DNA of 5,596 bases from Solobacterium sp. (GTDB lineage Bacteria > Bacillota_I > Bacilli_A > Erysipelotrichales > Erysipelotrichaceae), in assembly GCA_017543005.1 (NCBI GenBank), contig JAFWEA010000358.1:1-5596 (forward strand). The letters are read 5' to 3'. A program made the position numbers and the translations under genes. Below the pieces are notes generated by a model. It made no database searches. It saw only the letters and a list, made by a program, of their open reading frames with translations, and was not told the DNA's origin. Positions 5,476 through 5,596 of the stretch are shown here, piece by piece (position 1 is the first letter of the stretch; every line of letters starts with the position of its first letter).

Positions 5476-5596
5476 TCAGATATGCAGGACCTTTCCGTCC
5501 TTGCCCCAGACCGGCAGGGCGATCACGTTGATGACGATGTCCTCCGCCGGAAGGTTCAGGGCTGCTGTGAGACAGGCGTATGCCTTTTCGATCATC
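5476..5596 (-). CDS. C-terminal end of an unidentified protein (cut by window edge)
   Basis: An open frame enters from the right edge and ends with TGA at 5476-5478, 5 bases before a strong terminator, which supports it as a real gene end. About 39 complete codons are visible: a helix IEKAYACLTAALNLP, then a strand DIVINVIALP, then a polar tail WGKDGKVLHI. The helix followed by LPAEDIVINVI resembles the C-terminal half of tautomerase-fold proteins, but the catalytic N-terminal proline, if there is one, lies outside the window, so this is only a weak suggestion. An ATG at 5593-5595 is in frame, but it has no visible upstream context and is probably internal. Confidence 0.6.
   Translation of the reverse strand, partial: MIEKAYACLTAALNLPAEDIVINVIALPVWGKDGKVLHI

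Overview
The window is a compact stretch of bacterial chromosome in which every recognisable gene lies on the minus strand. Moderate-to-high GC coding DNA, strong AGGAGG-type ribosome binding sites, TTGACA/TATAAT-like promoters, short intrinsic terminators with U tracts and the gene families present all point to a Bacillota (Firmicutes) member, probably a gut-type Clostridia or Erysipelotrichia relative. This assignment is inference. No RNA gene, insertion sequence, CRISPR array or phage gene is visible.

In the direction of transcription (right to left), the window opens with the C-terminal end of an unidentified protein (5476-5596), closed by a clear intrinsic terminator (5447-5470). Next is a two-gene unit: an XRE-type regulator (4878-5324) and a small membrane-anchored protein (4504-4878) that overlap at TAATG and end at a second intrinsic terminator (4461-4494). 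The two proteins share the same C-terminal domain, one copy joined to a DNA-binding domain and the other to a membrane anchor. This is the most unusual feature of the window.

The third unit is a MarR-family regulator (3885-4340) followed 3 bases later by a very large single-chain ABC exporter of MacB topology (381-3881, 1166 residues). A good promoter (4379-4407) is overlapped by a near-perfect 24-base palindrome (4406-4429), the natural candidate for the MarR operator. The likely logic is a MarR repressor controlling its own exporter, with relief by a ligand that may be the exported compound. The exporter's extracytoplasmic domain is about three times the size of that of ordinary MacB. It carries an apparent insertion of roughly 380 residues containing a short pentapeptide-like run, three tandem repeats of about 64 residues and a methionine-rich amphipathic segment.

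The left edge holds the first 85 residues of a GntR-family regulator (1-255), with its own candidate promoter and a small palindrome in its leader. No convincing terminator separates it from the ABC gene. The three intergenic gaps (256-380, 4341-4503, 5325-5475) are all shorter than 170 bases and hold the regulatory sites listed.
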